Below, one piece after another: positions 47,708-58,847 of a DNA stretch of 64,000 nt. Position 1 is the stretch's first letter, and each line of letters opens with the position of its first letter. The position numbers and the translations under genes were made by a program. The stretch comes from Cylindrodendrum hubeiense (taxonomy: Eukaryota; Ascomycota; Sordariomycetes; Hypocreales; Nectriaceae), in assembly GCA_014621425.1 (NCBI GenBank), contig JAANBB010000016.1, positions 267,386 to 331,385 of the forward strand, given 5' to 3'. The notes beneath the pieces are model-generated. The model was not told where the DNA came from. It did no database searches and worked only from the letters and a program-made list of their open reading frames with translations.

Positions 47708-48622
47708 TGTGGCCAGCATAGAAGACGGTTTACGGCAAAAGCGACGATTTTCAGCAGTAGAATTTGGGCTAGTGAGATACTTCAGCAGCTATTTCATCCG
47801 TCTTTCACAAATATTGATCTTCAGGAGGTGGAACAATAGGTGACGATGTCGGAGCCTTTTACCAGCTGAATGTTAGGATCAGGGTTAGGCTATTGTGGTA
47901 TTGAGCCCTTTGTAGCTAAATATGCAGTTCACACTGAGTGGAGTCTTGACGTTACAAGAGCCATATGTATCAAGGTGCCAGCCTCGTGTTTTGGGGAGAA
48001 TATGACCAGGCATTCAACGTTCCCGTGACACGTGTTTGTCAATCGAGGCTGGCAGTGAAGGTGTGGGGTCGACGGGCATTCATGCAAAAAAACTCGTTCC
48101 GCGCAGAACGTGGCTAGCTGTCTCAGACAAGATTAAACTATTGATCTTCCGTATATAGCAGTAGACTAAAGTGGTTAGTTAAAACAATAGACCACGGCAC
48201 AGGCCCTGTAGCTCACCACATCATCCTCCGCATTTCGAGCTACTCTTCTTCTCTTCTCAGCTCTCGGACCCTAGTCAATAGCGGCAAAGTTTCTTATGAG
48301 AGTTGTTTCGCCCCGCCATGTAGGGGGGCGGCACACCGCTACTTGTTCGCGCTATGACCACAACTGCGCTTGTGAAGAGGCGGGTGCGAAAATCCTCTTT
48401 TGGATCTACTGCTATTGCTATTGACAAAAACGGGAGTATTCTAAGGTATGTTGAGCTTGGGAAGGAAAAACATATTTCCTATCACGTTGTGTATGACGCA
48501 AGCGTTGAGGTCAGGCGGTATTGAGCTGCGATCGCTGTTTATCATATATTTAAGACAGCATAATTCCATCTGTCACTCGCTGACAATCAGACTATCGAAG
48601 CTCATCGTGATCTACTGGTCCT
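47708..48622. other. Convergent intergenic region
   Basis: Space between the 3' ends of the RHS gene (+) and the helical pore-former-like gene (-). No exon is supported. Confidence 0.45.
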
Positions 48623-50053
48623 CTAGCCCAGGCTCGTTTCCGTGAGAATCGCCTTGACGAAGCCTGCAGCTGCCTTCTCTAGCTGCTTCAACTTCTTAGA
48701 TGCTGCCTTGATCTGTGATTTGATGAAGAGGTTGCGAGTTTCCGCATCCTCCTCGCTTACGATGACGCCCATTCCGCTAAGGGAGGATCTGATCATTTCA
48801 TAAGACTCGCTCTGCTTTTGAAACATAAGACTGAGGACCCCAACTGCCTTGATAGCGTCCTGAATCTTGCCTTCCAAGCCGTCAAATTGCTTGACCATGT
48901 TGTTCATTGATTCAATGAGTAAATGTTCATCGGCATTCTCCCGCTTCAATGTCTCATATTGGTTCCAGAGCCTCTTCCACGAGCCCTGCAATTTGTCGGC
49001 GTTATGTGACAAAAATGCAAGCGGAACCCAACCGAAGATGGGGACCCAGCCAACAGAAACACCAACCCCGATAGCAAGTCCAGTAGCAGACTTCCATTCA
49101 TCATAGGTGGAATTGTAGTCGGCAAATGATTTGGTCTCTTCCTGGGCTCTCCTCTGGTGCTCCTCATTCAGGTAGTTCAGATATGGCTTGGGACCTGCAG
49201 TATACTTATGAATAAGAGCGCTCATCTGGGGCTGCAAGGCCACGGTAGCGTCTCGAAACTACAAACATGGTCCCGTTAGTCTAATTTCAAACAACACAGT
49301 CGTACTCTCGTTTGCACGCGGGATTTGTTACTGACCTTATCCAAATCATTCATGAGATCATTAGCTTGTCTTTTCCCTTCTTCGGCTTCATGTTGGAGCA
49401 ATTTGAGGGAGCCACGTGCTCCAACCAGAGCTTCGTGGAATGCCTCATCTCTGTCTTCTGGTTTTTGATACTTGAGGTCCGAGAGAACCATCAGGAAATC
49501 GTACAGATTCATGTCTTCGTTGTCCGTGAGGTATTCCAGGGTCGTTTTGCTCCAGGTCACTGCCAAAGATCCAGCCCGGACTATTACAGGTTAGTACTTA
49601 CGGATAATAAGGAATGTAATTACTGACCAATATTTTGCAATTTGTCGTTATAGAAGGCTGTACAAGAAGAACCCACAGCTACCAGGCCTTTCTTCGTTTC
49701 GGCATGGACATTAGAATCGAGTGGCAAGAGACGCGCAAAGGCTTTCGCAGGGTACTTTTCGTCAAACCTCTTATCATTGACGGGGAACTCCTTCCCCGTC
49801 AAAACATAAGCCTTAACAGCTATATCATAATAATCATCAGCTCTGTTATTGGAAATCAACTCGAAGTTGTCAACCTACCAAAGTAGCTGTGACCCTGAAG
49901 CAGAAATCTTTTCTCCTCTTCATCTTCTTCCTGCTGCTGCGTCGGAGAGAGTAAGACCGAATCAGTTGATTTCTGGAGGGATTGCAACGCTTCTTTCAGG
50001 GCGATGTCATCCTTCCTTGTGGGATTCCACTTTTCCACAATGTTAACAGACAT
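48623..50053 (-). CDS. Helical pore-forming toxin-like protein (alpha-xenorhabdolysin/HBL-type architecture)
   Basis: Four exons (about 49879 or 49894-50053, 49628-49840, 49336-49580, 48623-49258) give 417-422 residues depending on the first donor. The sequence is almost all amphipathic helix with long charged heptad-like stretches. It is broken near residues 264-290 (49006-49087) by one Gly-rich hydrophobic segment (LAIGVGVSVGWVPIFGWVP). A long helical bundle with a single hydrophobic hairpin is the plan of alpha-PFTs such as XaxA/YaxA and HBL/ClyA. The size also fits. There is no signal peptide. The first intron is odd: a consensus donor would leave a 38-nt intron, a weaker donor 53 nt; both keep frame. 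It is divergent from the MACPF gene and convergent with the RHS gene. Family assignment is from architecture, not a database hit. Confidence 0.55.
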
Positions 50054-51714
50054 TATAAGAGAGATAGGTGGAAGAAATGCAGGAATAGTGTAGAAAGGTT
50101 TGTTTTGTTAAGGTAAATCCAAGGAGTTATGAAGGTGGACTTTATGATAAGATGAAACCGTGCGAGAGTGGGCTATTTATCAGCTTCATAGCACTTGAGA
50201 TACATATGGCTAGACATCTCGGAACTTCCTTCCACGAGGATGCATTGCAGCTGAAAACAGGGTTTGTACACCATCCAAGAATAGAAAGGATGTACCAAGT
50301 CTCAGTCTAGAAGATGTTCAGCGAGTTCGTTCTCACTCCACCATGATGCATTAGACTATTTAACGTCGCTACTCAATTATGATTGTCTGAACAAGGATCA
50401 TATGTCCATCTGTCATTGTGTTATAGGCCAAGTCTTGGGTCAGATACTCTTTCGGAAACTTATGCATAAACTGCAAGGATACCTGATGAACTTCACGGAA
50501 GTCGAAATAAATCAGGTGCTTCATTTAGGTAAATACTATACTAGCCTTGCATAAAAAGGTGTTTACAGCTTACCATTTATCAACTTTATTCTCCGCACTG
50601 CTGCAGCAACTATTGAATCCGGTTGTTATAGTTATCAATTTTCAATACCTAGGCTCTCAGAGACAGGACGGTTTACGGAACTAACTGAAGCCTGCATCAA
50701 AGGCGTTTGCATAGCAGCGCAAGCTCCCTACCTGGCATCAAAAAAAGCCCTATTCGTCTTCTGCACAGACGCCACGAACACGCTACCAGCAGTCTAGACT
50801 ATTCTCACTACAAGTCTAGTATTGATAGGGTCTGAATTTAGCCAATATCTGAGCTAGTGTGTCTGCATACGTATACCATTTCTGTAATAGTCATGGCCTT
50901 CGGGGAGCTTCGCGGCCTATTTGAAATAGACTACCTAGGTATGGCTGGCTGAAGCAATAAACGATTGACCGACATTCTGGACCTGCGCGAACTAGAGTCT
51001 CGGGCCGCAGTTCTCGTCTCCGCACAGACGCCACGAACAGGCTGGCTGCTAACAGTCTAGTCTGTCTGTCTGTGCGCGTGCACTATTTTTGTAATCACAT
51101 CAAACGGATCCACAATAGCCTGGGTCTTCGGGGAGCCGGTTGGTGAGCCCCATAAATATTATTGTGGCCAAGTAGTTCTCAACAGTTGTGTGATCTACTC
51201 GTTATTGATTTATTTGTGGAGCGTGCAGTAGTGACAGCAACTATTTACTGAGCTCTTACGGTATTTCACATAGTTTGCCGAGGTGTGGCTGGCTGAAGCA
51301 ATAAATGGTTGACCGACATTCTGGACCGATGCGAACTAGACTCTCGGGTCGGAGTTCCCGTCTCGGTCTCTATGCGGGCTTCCAATAGTTTCCTTCTCAA
51401 TCGGGCCTTGCCTTCGGGCATGCTGCAAGCCCTGCCAACTCGAGCATTGCCAAGACAAACCTCAGCACTGGCCAACGACCTCAACTGGGTTGACCAAAAA
51501 TCGACGTCGATGTAACATGGGCGGTGATGACACACGTAATCAAGACCTAGCCTTCTTAGAATCTGAACAGAACTCACCTCACGTAATTGGAAATTATATA
51601 GGCTGCCATGGTCAATACTGCATGGTCCATGATATCTTCCACTTTCGTATTTGCTTGTACACTCGATATTTGTCCTCTTTCTGCCACCTCTTTCTGCCAC
51701 CTCCATTCTGCACG
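50054..51714. promoter_or_regulatory. Shared divergent promoter with diverged direct repeats
   Basis: The 1.66-kb region separates the start codons of the pore-former-like and MACPF genes. A ~90-bp block (TGGCTGGCTGAAGCAATAAA, then TTGACCGACATTCTGGAC) occurs near 50943 and again near 51286, 343 bp apart. A second block (CACAGACGCCACGAACA) occurs at 50764 and 51023. No coding exon is supported here. Confidence 0.5.
50943..51375 (+). repeat. Diverged ~90-bp direct repeat pair
   Basis: The copies begin near 50943 and 51286, offset 343 bp. They share GAAGCAATAAA, TTGACCGACATTCTGGACC and GCGAACTAGA, with scattered substitutions. The intervening part also shares CTTCGGGGAGC with sequence near 50900. 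It may be a decayed element or a duplicated regulatory segment. Confidence 0.7.
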
Positions 51715-54210
51715 ATGGCCGCTTCTCAGATCAAATTTCAAATTACCATTTCTGGTCCGGATGGCACAGTCTTTCCGTCCTTTCCTAGCGACGAACTGGC
51801 TGGCGGTGATGTTAAAGCCATAACGCTTTCTAATATTCGAAGCAAATGCAATATGTGAGTTGAATCACGAGCTACAGTGTCTACCTATGTGCTCTCCTTC
51901 CAGTGCCTCAACTCAGACATCCTGATGGCATATGAACACATTTTAGCTCTACGAAGTTATTCTTCACTCTAGACGGGAAAACCCGCCTTGACGATAAGAC
52001 AACACTGGAGTATTATATGACATTAAGTGCAGAGGTTAGTTGACATATCACTCAGTCACGCAATCGATATTTTGAATTAACACCACTTTAGGGGCAGAAT
52101 ATTTTGAAATCCGATACAAGTCCCGTTCCTGCTCCTGCTCCTGCTCCCGCTCCTGCTCCTGCTCCTGCTCCCGCTCCTGCTCCTGCTCCCGCTCCCGCTC
52201 CCGCTCCCGCTCCCGTCCTTGCTACTGCCTCGGCTCCAGGAGTCCCAACCTTCCAAATCAAGGTTACCGACAGTAGCCCTGCCGCATCTAGCCCACTAGC
52301 ACTCCCCACCGAGAATGCAACAATGACAAAGCTTTTGGAGCAGGCGAGCAAGGCCACGTTTCTACAAAGAGGAGCTTTGCCTTTATTTTCCAATACAGAT
52401 CTTGCTGCTCTGACTCAGAACTATGCGGGTACTGTTGGGACCACCAAGTATCTGGAGCCGGCAGAACTCAAAGAATCAGATTGGGATGTCGTGATGAAAA
52501 ACACTCGCGCCTTTCATGGCTATTACCTTGACCATGAAAAGGGGATTTTGTCAAAGGCTCCGAGACCAGCGTTCCGACTGCGTGGCATTCCCAAACCTGG
52601 AACACCGGCAAGAGGAACGGATAACGAAATGGTAAGACTTCCTCAAGGCAGTTAATTGCGCATTTCTAAAAGCCAACGGCAACCATGGCATACACTCATA
52701 GAGCAAAGAATTCAACTAACTTTTACTTGATAGCAGAGTTACAACCCCCCTATTCCTCCCTTCTATATCAGTGATACTGCTACAGTCAATGTGTCTGAAA
52801 TGAATCACCAGACTAGCAAATTACTCATCAAAGAGGGATTCAACTCACTAGCCGTCGGTGGTAGTATGTGCGTATTCTCGCCCCGCCCCACCCCCTGAAG
52901 TCAATTTCTCGCCTCTTTTTCCCTTAACCCTTTTTTCTGTTCATGAACTTATAGAGTGGCTTCTGATTTCTGATTTAGAGGCGGCCCACCTAAACTCCCT
53001 ATTTCTATTTCGGCAGCTTTCGACGAAGAGCACTCATGGGCCAAACAGGAAAAAGGTACCACAAATGTCGACTCTCTTGCTGTCACATACAATGTTCGTT
53101 TATTCTTTCAACCTGCATCTATCTATGTCCTATGCTGATAAGCCGGTCTATAGTTTCCCCGAGTTGTAGTCGAACTGGACTCCGAGTGCCTTGAACTCAC
53201 TCCGGAGTGTGCTTCAGAAGCACGTAGCCTAACCAATGAATCTGGTGTTGATCGGTTCAGACGCCGATATGGTAAATTCGTGCCTCAAAATCTCACACAG
53301 ACTGTTGCTAATGATTGTCGCTAGGAAACGCTTTTGCTACGTCTTTCACACTTGGAGGCTATCTGTTCAGTACGCGCAGTGTCTCCAAAACCGAACAGGC
53401 CAACCTCGAGCAAGTCAAAGACCAAACCCGAAAGGCCGCTGGTCTTAGCATACAGACTCCTAAGGCTAGTGGCTCTTTTGGGGTTGCATCAACAAACGGA
53501 AAAGGCTCCGAAGAGGGGGCTGCAGTCCTCAATCAAGAAGCTCGACTCACGTGGGATGCCCGCGGCGGTGACACGCTTCTAGCGTCCAAGTACGTTCCCT
53601 TTTCTTCATAATTCATCTGACCTACTGTCTCAGCACCCGTGAGCTTCCTGCTCTCGAGTTCACTTTTGATTGGACCCTAACTGACCACGAAAAATTGCAG
53701 TCCCACTGCCTGGGTTAGTACTGTCAAAGATCATCGTTTATGGAGATTGATGAATGTAAGTGTTTCTGCTTATCAGATTTTGCCACGATGTACTAGATTT
53801 CTAATGTTCACCAATAACAGCAACAAAGAGTCGTGCAACTCTTTAGCCTGATTCGGGACCTTGATGTTGTCGCTTACGATAACCTTATCACCCCATCCCC
53901 CGACAGTGATACCGGTAAGGATCCTGTGAAAGACAGGGAGTATAACGAGAAGATCCGGACATATATAATCCAAGAGATCTTGAATTCCGCAGATCACAGT
54001 GAGCTGCTGAGACGGTTGGAAAATTATTATCGCACGAATAAGTACGACGCCAGCCCAGCCCTGGATGAGTTCAATACCTTTATGAAAGCGAATTACCCAG
54101 ACTCACACTCTGGCATCATAAAGGCAGGATTGAAGTGGAATGGACTGAGCGTAGCTCAACGAGCTTACTTTGGGGTCTTTATGGCTAGCAACGGTCAGTT
54201 GACGCTTTGA
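51715..54210 (+). CDS. MACPF-domain pore-forming-type protein with N-terminal ubiquitin-like region
   Basis: Nine exons (51715-51854, 51947-52034, 52092-52631, 52734-52867, 52979-53093, 53154-53271, 53325-53589, 53701-53755, 53821-54210) sum exactly to 614 codons plus stop. Residues 1-75 look ubiquitin-like (FQITISGPDG, LFFTLDGKTRLDD). Residues ~83-116 are a Pro-Ala repeat linker. The MACPF core has SISAAFDEEHSWAKQ, then FRRRYGNAFATSFTLGG: the Tyr-Gly followed by LGG is the family signature, although the usual YGTHF is not exact. The sequence resembles fungal conidial MACPF proteins (SpoC1-C1C type). A helical C-terminal domain ends at NGQLTL. There is no signal peptide, as is common in fungal MACPFs. 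MACPF proteins oligomerise into membrane pores. It is divergent from the helical pore-former-like gene. Confidence 0.8.
52122..52217 (+). repeat. Pro-Ala coding microsatellite (GCTCC[T/C] units)
   Basis: About sixteen 6-bp units encode alternating Pro-Ala between the ubiquitin-like region and the MACPF core. Repeats of this kind change length by slippage in multiples of two residues. Confidence 0.9.
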
Positions 54211-56372
54211 TCGATCATTCTAAATATGCTACGCTATATTTATTCAGGTTCAAGGAATAGAGATAAATTGATTCATTTCTCGTCAATTTGTATATGAAAC
54301 TGAATCCTCTTGTCTTCAGCCACATCTATGGCGTAGAGAGTCTCCCAATTTGTGAAATAAAAGACTGCGGATAACCCGAAAATTGTCTCCCTTGGTTGCA
54401 AACCATCTTTATACCAAGGCCTTGTAAGAATTAGCTATGTTCAAAAAAGCCTGAATGTTCATCTTTGAAGTTTCCCTCTTCGGATTTGTATGACACCTTT
54501 ACTGAACTTCAGTCTTCTTACCCAAGCTGTCGCAACAGCCACTATAGCTATTTCCATTCTCTTTTAACTTGAACCGGTTGAGAATCATTTGATCAAATAC
54601 TTATCGCATTTCATCCCTCGGGTTGTGTTCAGAATCTTCCGCCCGCTTCTTCTTCCTTCCTTCTGACTTGCTACCCGAGAGGGTGGGTGTGGTCCACACT
54701 AAAGGGTCACCTCTACCAACAAAGTGGTTATTTTAGTCGGTCAACATATTCTCAAAATCAAGGGGCTCTATAGAGAAAAGAAAAAGGTTCATCTTGGATA
54801 GATTTTACTCCCCTATAATTAACAATTGACGATAATTACAATCAAGACGTGCTGTCTATCTTGCACTTGTCATATGAGTTCTCAGTGAATAGATATAACC
54901 CTGCATATTATACGAATAAGTATGAGTTATAAGAGATTAGGATACATATTACTTGATTAACACTCATTAAATACTTAACTCTCCAATCTTGTGTTATTGT
55001 TAAAACCTATTATCGAGCGTTGCTAAAAGTGACACTAAGATGTTAGTGAATTCTATTACTCTTCTCTCAGTCACTGGAACTCGGATTCGGTTTTCTTTAA
55101 TAGGTTTCAAGTAGAAGAGGGTTTATGTTAGGAAATTATTGAGTTCCTATTTATTTGTTCTGTCTTTTTATGACGCTCTAGCTTATTCTGTGCAAGGTAT
55201 AGGGTAGGCCCGAAAGGTGGGGTAACTGTGACCGCCGGGTCCCAGTACAGGCAGTGACACTTTTCAAGTCTTTTACTTCTCACATCCTACGGTTTGCCCC
55301 GGCTAGATCTGTAACTTTTGATCTTTATTATTATAATCTTATTTTACCATATTCTATCAATCTCTACAATTGCCTCGTTATTGTGTGGTATTACTCTCAA
55401 TATCAGATTTGAACTCTAGAGTGGCTACCCTATTTTAGTTATCGCTAGTGATGGGTTATGGTTTGTGTCTACTAAAAATCCCTTCTCATTATGAAAGGCA
55501 TAAAATAAACTTCAATAAACAATTTATAGGATATTTATTTATTATTTATTTAAATAATCCTTCTTTTTAATGTTCCTAGAATATTTATTCCTAGGATAAA
55601 AAGGTTGATACGGCCATTGTGGGGTCTGTCAGGTTAGTCCCGGAGTTCAGGCCCAGTAAGGCCAACCGATCCGGAGCTTGTCAGAGTCCTTGGCAGCAGC
55701 CCGAACTCTAATTCCAGAGTCGCAATGTTATGATAGGGGTATCAATGTTATCCTGTGATTGACGGTGTCTCAATCTAACTATGACGTATGATTGATTCAG
55801 AGAATCAATTATCGTTCATGTGGGACTGAATGTTAAATATTGAATTGGACGAGATAGAGCTTGCAAAGCGGTGAACATACTCTTATCTGTCTACTGGCGG
55901 GGAAAACGGAGCCACTCTGGATGATATCGTATTAAATGCGATATGACCAATATATATTACTGTTTATAATATCTACATTGAGCTATGCGTCTTGGCAATT
56001 ATTAATTGCCTCACGCTTTATCTACGATGGTAATGATATCCATGGCTCAAGGATAAGTAGCTCAGTGCGGGGTTGGAAGTCGGAGTACAGAAGAAATGCC
56101 GACCCTAAGCAAAATATAGATAAGCCGGATAGACCAGATAACAGCATTGGAAAGTGATTAGCTAGGTCTAATTGAGTTGCTTAGCACTGTCGAGCACCAC
56201 ATTATCTCCCCAGCCTCCATTTATTCTACTCCGTCGTGTCTAGATTCCGATAAACGGACGTAAAAGAGCGGTATAAGAGTCAGAGACCATCCCGCAAGAC
56301 ACCAAGTCTTAGCAAGCTCTGTATATCATTCCGAATAGTTTCTGAACAGCCCAAACACGGAACACCAACTTC
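54211..56372. other. 2.2-kb AT-rich gene-less region
   Basis: Strong AT bias at about 54780-55080 and 55320-55600, interrupted by GC-richer islands near 55200-55260 and 55610-55700. No transposase, reverse transcriptase or long frame remains. It resembles a RIP-mutated or decayed repeat bordering the toxin island. Confidence 0.5.
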
Positions 56373-57494
56373 ATGATGTTTTCCCTCCTACGGCTTGTTG
56401 TCGTGGCATCCTCCGCCCTTCTGGCTGGAGGTGTCCCGGTCCCGGTCCCGGCCCCGGCGGCGCCTATGTTGTTCACACGAGACACATTCAATGCCAGCTT
56501 GCCCAACGTCACAATCTTTGCGACTGGCGGTACTATTGCCGGCAGTGCGGGATCTAGCTCTCAGGTCACCGGCTATAAAGCCGGAGCACTTGGGGTGGAT
56601 GTCTTGATCGAGGCCGTTCCTGCGATCACGAACGTCTCTAACGTCAAGGGGGTGCAATTTTCCAACATCGGCAGTCAGGCGATGAACTCGAGCCTCCTGG
56701 TCGACCTCAGCCAGCAGATCCAAGTCGCCGTTGACAATCCTTACGTTTCTGGCGTTGTCGTTACTCACGGTACCGATACCCTGGAAGAGACGGCCTTCTT
56801 CCTAGAGTTGACGGTTCGCACCGAGAAGCCCATTGTGGTTGTGGGTGCTATGCGACCGGCCACTGCAATTAGCGCCGACGGACCTATGAATCTCCTCGAA
56901 GCTGTCACGCTTGCAGCATCGCCAAAGGGACGGGGGCGTGGCGTCATGGTTGTGCTTAACGATCGCATCGGAAGCGCTTACTACACGACCAAGTCCAACG
57001 CCAACTCCCTCGATACGTTCAAGTCCTACGAACAAGGCTTCCTCGGCACCTTTGAGGATGTGCTACCTTTCTTCTTCTATCCTCCAGCTACCCCTGTTGG
57101 CCGTCCCTACTTCGATCTCGTCAAGAATGACCCCGTCGACGGCATGCCGCAAGTCGACGTCCTTTACGGCTACCAGGAGTTAAACGCTGCGTTGATTCCT
57201 GCAGCCGTCGAGTCTGGTGCTAAGGGCCTCGTTCTTGCCGGCTCTGGCGCTGGGTCATGGACTGATGATGGCAACGCCGCTGTTCAGAAAGCCATCAGGG
57301 AGAACCATACAGCTATTGTTTACTCTCGTCGCCCAATGGATGGCTTTGTTGCCCAGGCTCCAATCGAGGATGGGGTGGAATGGGGTATTGGTGGTGGATT
57401 CTTGAACCCCCAAAAGGCTCGTATTCTGTTACAGTTGGCTATCAACGCCGACTACAGTGTAGCTCAGATGCGCAGCATTTTTGAGCATAATTAG
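56373..57494 (+). CDS. Secreted type II L-asparaginase
   Basis: Hydrolyses asparagine to aspartate and ammonia outside the cell. A single exon encodes 373 residues. Residues 1-20 form a signal peptide, followed by a short Pro-Val-Ala spacer. The first active-site block is IFATGGTIAGS (residues ~47-58), with the nucleophilic Thr. The second block is VVVTHGTDTLEETA (~129-142), with the Thr-Asp pair. A conserved Lys region is nearby and PMNLLEAV (~170) completes the family set. Several Asn-X-Ser/Thr sequons fit secretion. The second Met of the initial MM pair would give almost the same protein. It stands tail to tail with the M20 peptidase (160 bp apart). Confidence 0.95.
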   Translation: MMFSLLRLVVVASSALLAGGVPVPVPAPAAPMLFTRDTFNASLPNVTIFATGGTIAGSAGSSSQVTGYKAGALGVDVLIEAVPAITNVSNVKGVQFSNIGSQAMNSSLLVDLSQQIQVAVDNPYVSGVVVTHGTDTLEETAFFLELTVRTEKPIVVVGAMRPATAISADGPMNLLEAVTLAASPKGRGRGVMVVLNDRIGSAYYTTKSNANSLDTFKSYEQGFLGTFEDVLPFFFYPPATPVGRPYFDLVKNDPVDGMPQVDVLYGYQELNAALIPAAVESGAKGLVLAGSGAGSWTDDGNAAVQKAIRENHTAIVYSRRPMDGFVAQAPIEDGVEWGIGGGFLNPQKARILLQLAINADYSVAQMRSIFEHN

Positions 57495-57655
57495 ACAGTA
57501 TATATATCTGGCGTTGTATTTGGTCTTTCAACCCGAATCCCGCTCACCTGCTGCGCGTGTGATGTTAACCCTTTTGCGACTCACCTGTGAGATCAGTATA
57601 TCTCAAAGCCCCTCCACCAAGCATCCTCAAACTCGAGAATTAATACTATCTGTAA

Positions 57656-58847
57656 TTAAGTGGATGAATCGCTCTTGAGTAAATGTGTAATAAGGCGTTG
57701 ATATCCCTTCACAGCCTCCTCCAAATCTGAGGCGGTCAAATATTCATGGGCAGAGTGAGCATTTAGGATCGACCCAGGCCCGTAAAGATATCTCTTGTGC
57801 TTTCCCTTGAGACTTGGAATGTCTGTGCCGTAGTTGAGAATAACGGTTTCGAAACCTTTGGTTTGTTAGCATTTGCTCTCAATAATAGAAATTATACATA
57901 CCGTCGACATCGTGGTCGATAGGCACGGGCCCAATTCCGTAAGTGAAGTCAACTTCCAGGTTTGGATCGCTTTCTGAGATGGCAGTTTCGATCAAGTCTT
58001 TTAAGGAATCTGGAGTGCCAGCTGCAACTCTTACCCCACCTACAGCCCACGCACTCGCAGGAATCACGTTACCAGCGACGCCGCCTTCTATCCTGCCGAT
58101 ATTGAGAGTGCTGTTGCCAAAGTCCTCGCTCCATGGTAATTCCAGGTGTTGAAGAGCGGCCAAGCCGCGAATCAGACTGTCGATTGCATTGGTTCCAGTT
58201 TCTGGATATCCAGAGTGCCCTGCTTTCCCCTTCGCCGTGACGGTAAATCCGAGTCCTCCCTTGTGACCACGACCAAGCTTGAGCTCTGTTGGCTCTCCAA
58301 AGATGACAGACTCCCATGATAGACCTAGTTGGTTAACTTGTCGCATGCCAAGACCCCCTCGCTCCTCTCCCACAACGTAAAGCAGCCCGACGTCGCCTTC
58401 CAGGATCTTGTTGGCTTGGAGGAGCGTCTGAGCAGCGATGATTTGTGTTGCCACGCTGCCTTTCGCATCGACTGTTCCACGCCCTTGAATCACGTCGCCG
58501 TGTCGCTCATACGGCCAGTATGGAGGAACTGTATCCAAATGCGACGTCACGAGGATTCTGGTTTTCCTCGAGCTTCCGAGGTATGCTAATATATTTTCTC
58601 GGCTTTCTTCGACGGCTTGGGTCTCTACAGTGAAGCCAGCAGCTTGGAGATAGCTTCTCAAGAAGTCGGTCACATTTCTTTCTGACCCCGTGGTTGAAGG
58701 TCGTTCGACTAATGCCTGGTGTAAATCGAACAATGACGATGTACTTTGGATGGACGCTATACTGTGTAAAGGCTGCTGAGCGCCCCCTGCTGCGTGAGAC
58801 CCCCATGCTACCAAGTAAACGGCTGGTAAATACGAAAGAAGCTTCAT
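57656..58847 (-). CDS. Secreted M20 metallopeptidase (ArgE/DapE/carboxypeptidase S-like)
   Basis: Zinc-dependent exopeptidase or amidohydrolase. Exons 57902-58847 and 57656-57855 around a 46-nt intron give 381 residues. An N-terminal signal peptide of about 20 residues precedes the mature part. Metal and catalytic motifs are in family order: SHLDTVPP (~residue 102), GRGTVDAKG (~122), GEERGG (~160, catalytic Glu pair), the FGEPTELK segment (~182) and, in exon 2, LNAHSAHEYL (final metal His). The dimerisation domain is recognisable between GHKGGLGFTV and GNVIPASA. The 46-nt intron is short but has clean splice sites and is required to reach the last metal ligand. Substrate unknown. Confidence 0.9.

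Noticed and set aside
52088..52393. Antisense Gly-Ala-rich frame
   Set aside because: It is the complement of the Pro-Ala repeat in the MACPF gene.
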